DNA from: an uncultured Rikenellaceae bacterium | GTDB taxonomy: Bacteria; Bacteroidota; Bacteroidia; Bacteroidales; Rikenellaceae | DNA: 8,343 nucleotides | NCBI GenBank assembly: GCA_947176715.1 | Contig: CAMWRR010000074.1 | Span: 1-8,343, forward strand | Direction: 5' to 3' | Part shown: piece by piece, positions 6,478 to 8,343 of the stretch | Position numbering within the stretch: position 1 is the stretch's first letter | Layout of the letters: each line of letters starts with the position of its first letter | Position numbers and translations under genes: made by a program | The notes under the pieces: generated by a model | Told to the model about the DNA's origin: nothing | The model's database searches: none | Seen by the model: the letters and a program-made list of their open reading frames with translations, nothing else

Positions 6478-6863
6478 GGGGCGCGCAACGACAGGGCCGA
6501 CCGATAGCCCGCAATAAGGGGAGGGGGTGTCGTGCGTCGGAACGATAAGGCGTATGACACCTCGGCCGTCGGAATATCGACGTCATGTACGGCAATGGCC
6601 GCCCATGCCGGCAGGTCTACCGTTACATCGTTCGTCTCATGTGATGCCTGCGACAGTTGCTGGGGTGTGGTGAACAGGGCTTTGGCGCTGCACTCGTCGT
6701 CGCACGTGTCTTTGCCGTGGTCGTGACAATGCCCCTCGCATACGTCGGATGAGAACGCGAAACACACCGTCCCCTCGTGGTGATGGTGGGAGACGGCGGC
6801 GTGGGCCACGAAAGCGAGTGTGGCGAGCAATAAGAGCGTTATGCGATATATGCCTCTGTTCAT
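6459..6863 (-). CDS. Small secreted Cys/His-rich protein, probable envelope metal-binding partner of the pump
   Basis: The product has 134 residues and I cannot assign a function. Residues 1-22 or so form a signal peptide (MNRG, then a Leu-rich core ending near VAHA). The mature part starts with SHHHHEG (25-31), then a Cys/His cluster: C34, C42, H45, C46, H47, H49, C54 and C58. The rest is plain, ending in LSLRAPP and a last Cys at 131. Small exported His-rich proteins ending in an R-[AG]-P-P motif occur beside metal-efflux genes in other bacteria. I believe similar Bacteroidota proteins carry a DUF name (possibly DUF6769), from memory and unverified. The open frame extends upstream to an ATG at 6965, but that start would add 34 hydrophilic residues ahead of the signal peptide, so ATG 6863 is preferred. 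It is the first gene of the operon. Likely roles are periplasmic metal binding, sensing or delivery; this is inference. Confidence 0.8.
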   Translation of the reverse strand: MNRGIYRITLLLLATLAFVAHAAVSHHHHEGTVCFAFSSDVCEGHCHDHGKDTCDDECSAKALFTTPQQLSQASHETNDVTVDLPAWAAIAVHDVDIPTAEVSYALSFRRTTPPPLIAGYRSALSLRAPPCLLQ

Positions 6864-6870
6864 GCTTTTG

Positions 6871-6900
6871 CAAATATAATAAAAATAGTCTTGCAACCAA
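6871..6900 (-). promoter_or_regulatory. Candidate Bacteroidales promoter of the efflux operon
   Basis: Read on the minus strand, TATATTTG (6878-6871) matches the Bacteroides -7 consensus TAnnTTTG, and TTG (6900-6898) lies 19 bases upstream, within the usual spacing for the -33 element. Transcription would begin only a few bases before the ATG at 6863, giving an almost leaderless mRNA. The AT-rich motif could also be chance, because Bacteroidota leaders are AT-rich, but no better match is visible upstream of the operon. Confidence 0.5.
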
Positions 6901-6958
6901 TGTGCGACATTATTTTCAACAGACAGCCAATCTCTTATGGCGGTCGCCCTGCCGCCTT

Positions 6959-7006
6959 GCGACAAATAAATACGGGAAACCGTCGGCCTCCCGTATTTAC
7001 TGTCGC
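6959..7006 (-). terminator. Strong interrupted inverted repeat, probable terminator of the beta-propeller gene
   Basis: The inner stem is a perfect 10-bp match, AAATACGGGA (6968-6977) with TCCCGTATTT (6989-6998), around an 11-base loop. It is extended outward by a second perfect 6-bp stem, GCGACA (6959-6964) with TGTCGC (7001-7006), after short unpaired linkers. On the minus strand the inner hairpin runs into TTTATTTG, an acceptable U-rich tail. It begins about 100 bases after the stop at 7098 and upstream of the efflux operon promoter, so it would separate the two units. Its symmetry also allows a protein-binding role. Confidence 0.65.
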
Positions 7007-7097
7007 AGACATATCTTGCCGCGATATACTCCCTGAAATATCCGAGAGGTTGACGCCGGAATACATGTCACAGCATCGGAGCGGCAAGGTTCACCGT

Positions 7098-8168
7098 CTA
7101 CTCGAACACATCGTAACCGAACTTGACCAACACGGGGTTGGAGTCGATATCGTCGCTTTTTGCCGAAATGTAGAAACCGTCCTCCGCATAATATGTAAAT
7201 AGCCCTGTAGTAGTGTTTAACTTGCCCTCCGGGTCTTCTATCATAATTGTGCTGACACCGCCCGATTTTTTGTCGTACTCGACGTAATGCACCTCTTTAC
7301 GGAACATGAAAACGAACCGGAACTTGTCTGCGGTCTCGTTGCAGCACACCACGTTGGTGGCGATATTGTCGGTGAACTCCTCCGTGTTGCTCGTCTGAAA
7401 CAGTTCGTATGTGTCCTTGCCTTGTTTGAGCGATTCGGGAAGTTTGTGCTTTCCGAAGTCGATGCGGTAGGCGAGCGCTATCTCCATGCTGTCGGGGGCG
7501 GCTCTGTAAACGGAGTCGGAGAAGAAGTCGGCATATAGCAGGGTGTTTTCCTTGCCTGCGAGCAGACACCCTTGATTGTAGCCGTCTTTCCGATTGAACC
7601 CCGAATAGGAGTATTCATACCCGAAATCATCGTTCATGCGGCCGAACATAGGTGTGATAATGCCGGGAACTCCGTTAAAGACGTTTTCCACGATGTAACC
7701 GCCCGAAGAGAGAGGAATCATCCGACAAGGATACTCGTCTTCGCTTCCGTTTATGGTCATGTTCGACAGATACCCGCCGTCCGTATCGTAAAACAGCATC
7801 CTGCGCGCCTGCCAGTCGAAGACGGCCAACGAGTCGCCCCTCATAAAGATGCAGTCGGCCTGCGTGTATTCGTTGGCGGCCCGGCCTCTTGTCCCCACGT
7901 TGAAAAGATGGCGGCCCGACCGGTCGAACGCGAAGACCTCGCCTCTCGATCGGATGAAGAACTTATCGTCGTCGATGACAAACCCGTCGATATATGCCAA
8001 CAACGACTTATCGGTGGCCTCAAGCTCGATAATCTCTCCGTCGTTCATATCCACGGTTTTCACATTGTCGAAATCTATGGCAACGACATCGGACGATTGC
8101 CGCGTATTGTTACAGGCATAAAGCGATGCCGCAATAATAACAAAACCTATTTTCCGCATAACATACAC
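7098..8168 (-). CDS. 6-bladed beta-propeller lipoprotein (BF3164-like family)
   Basis: This is a predicted lipoprotein of 356 residues. The signal ends in a clear lipobox LYAC (16-19) with lipidated C19. ATG 8168 is used here; an ATG three codons in (8159) gives a more typical MRK start and is equally likely. The mature part is beta-rich with repeated blade patterns, such as GEVFAFDRSGRHLFNVG followed by GRAANEY around residues 72-98. This is the hallmark of the Bacteroidales 6-bladed beta-propeller lipoproteins related to NHL proteins. Their function is mostly unknown; some lie near polysaccharide or peptide uptake genes. No catalytic residues can be named. A terminator-like repeat separates it from the efflux operon, and its isoleucine codon use differs strongly (ATA only 5 of 22), so a shared role with the pump is not indicated. 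Confidence 0.85.
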   Translation of the reverse strand: MYVMRKIGFVIIAASLYACNNTRQSSDVVAIDFDNVKTVDMNDGEIIELEATDKSLLAYIDGFVIDDDKFFIRSRGEVFAFDRSGRHLFNVGTRGRAANEYTQADCIFMRGDSLAVFDWQARRMLFYDTDGGYLSNMTINGSEDEYPCRMIPLSSGGYIVENVFNGVPGIITPMFGRMNDDFGYEYSYSGFNRKDGYNQGCLLAGKENTLLYADFFSDSVYRAAPDSMEIALAYRIDFGKHKLPESLKQGKDTYELFQTSNTEEFTDNIATNVVCCNETADKFRFVFMFRKEVHYVEYDKKSGGVSTIMIEDPEGKLNTTTGLFTYYAEDGFYISAKSDDIDSNPVLVKFGYDVFE

Positions 8169-8203
8169 ATTAAACCACCGTATCGCAACGATGTTTATCC
8201 GAA

Positions 8204-8211
8204 CAAATATA
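8204..8211 (-). promoter_or_regulatory. Candidate -7 element for the beta-propeller gene
   Basis: TATATTTG on the minus strand (8211-8204) matches TAnnTTTG and would give a leader of roughly 30 bases before the ATG at 8168. No good -33 TTG is found at the usual distance; the nearest TTG (8226-8224) is too close. The call therefore rests on the -7 element alone. Confidence 0.4.
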
Positions 8212-8300
8212 CCACTATTCCCCCAATATCCCCACCATCCGCCCTAAAATCCACGTGCCCACCCCGACATCCCCGTCTTCACCGCATACCGAGCCTCTCA

Positions 8301-8325
8301 AAAGGGGCTGTGCCCCCTCGTTTTT
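8301..8325. terminator. Possible terminator hairpin at the right edge
   Basis: GGGGC (8304-8308) pairs with GCCCC (8312-8316) around a TGT loop. On the minus strand the stem is followed by four T immediately, which would suit the end of an unseen minus-strand gene to the right. On the plus strand a T5 run (8321-8325) follows after four bases, so it may work both ways. The stem is short, and the downstream GCTTACTTTTG run is cut by the window edge. Confidence 0.35.
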
Positions 8326-8343
8326 GCTTACTTTTGTCGAGTG

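Noticed and set aside
6864..6965. Upstream start (ATG 6965) for the small secreted protein
   Set aside because: It would place 34 polar residues before an otherwise clear signal peptide and would run through the candidate promoter.
7011..7088. Inverted repeats ATATC/GATAT (7011-7027) and CTTGCCGC/GCGGCAAG (7015-7022 with 7081-7088)
   Set aside because: The first is short and the second has a loop of 58 bases; neither is adjacent to a clear functional site and both may be chance.
7098..8168. The beta-propeller lipoprotein as a fifth member of the efflux operon
   Set aside because: A gap of more than 230 bases containing a probable terminator and a new promoter separates it, and its codon use differs.

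Overview
The window looks like chromosomal DNA of a GC-rich member of the Bacteroidales. The evidence is a lipoprotein of the 6-bladed beta-propeller (BF3164-like) type, which is largely confined to this group, Bacteroidota-style TAnnTTTG promoter motifs, genes without clear Shine-Dalgarno sequences, and an RND pump whose sequence resembles Bacteroidota CusA/CzcA proteins. I cannot name a genus. All five supported genes lie on the minus strand, so transcription runs right to left.

Layout in transcription order: (1) 8343-8169 is a short intergenic stretch with a possible terminator of an unseen upstream gene and a possible promoter. (2) 8168-7098 encodes the beta-propeller lipoprotein and is followed by a strong inverted repeat (6959-7006) that probably ends its transcript. 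(3) A candidate promoter (6900-6871) sits immediately before the metal-efflux operon: a small secreted Cys/His-rich protein (6863-6459), a lipoprotein RND adaptor with a very His-rich N-terminus (6392-5085), a heavy-metal RND permease (5073-1975) and a TolC-type outer-membrane protein (1978-704). The gaps are 66 bp, 11 bp and a 4-bp ATGA overlap, so the four genes are very probably one operon. A hairpin with a U-run (666-695) closes it. (4) Bases 1-665 hold no convincing gene; they contain degenerate direct repeats and GC-rich hairpins.

The three large proteins form a tripartite CzcCBA/CusCBA-type pump spanning both membranes. The permease is the proton-driven inner-membrane engine, the adaptor bridges the periplasm, and the TolC-like channel opens to the outside. 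The small protein is exported and rich in His and Cys, so it may bind metal in the envelope. Metal specificity is not settled: the permease keeps only one of the three CusA copper-binding methionines, lacks the DFG aspartate of CzcA, and works with a His-rich rather than Met-rich adaptor. I lean towards a divalent metal (Zn, Co, Ni or Cd), as an inference. No regulator is visible in the window.

Nothing here is a clearly new system. The points most worth a second look are the small secreted protein heading the operon, the strong preference for the Ile codon ATA in the pump genes compared with the neighbouring lipoprotein gene, the promoter that nearly touches the start codon, and the repeat-bearing non-coding region at the left edge.
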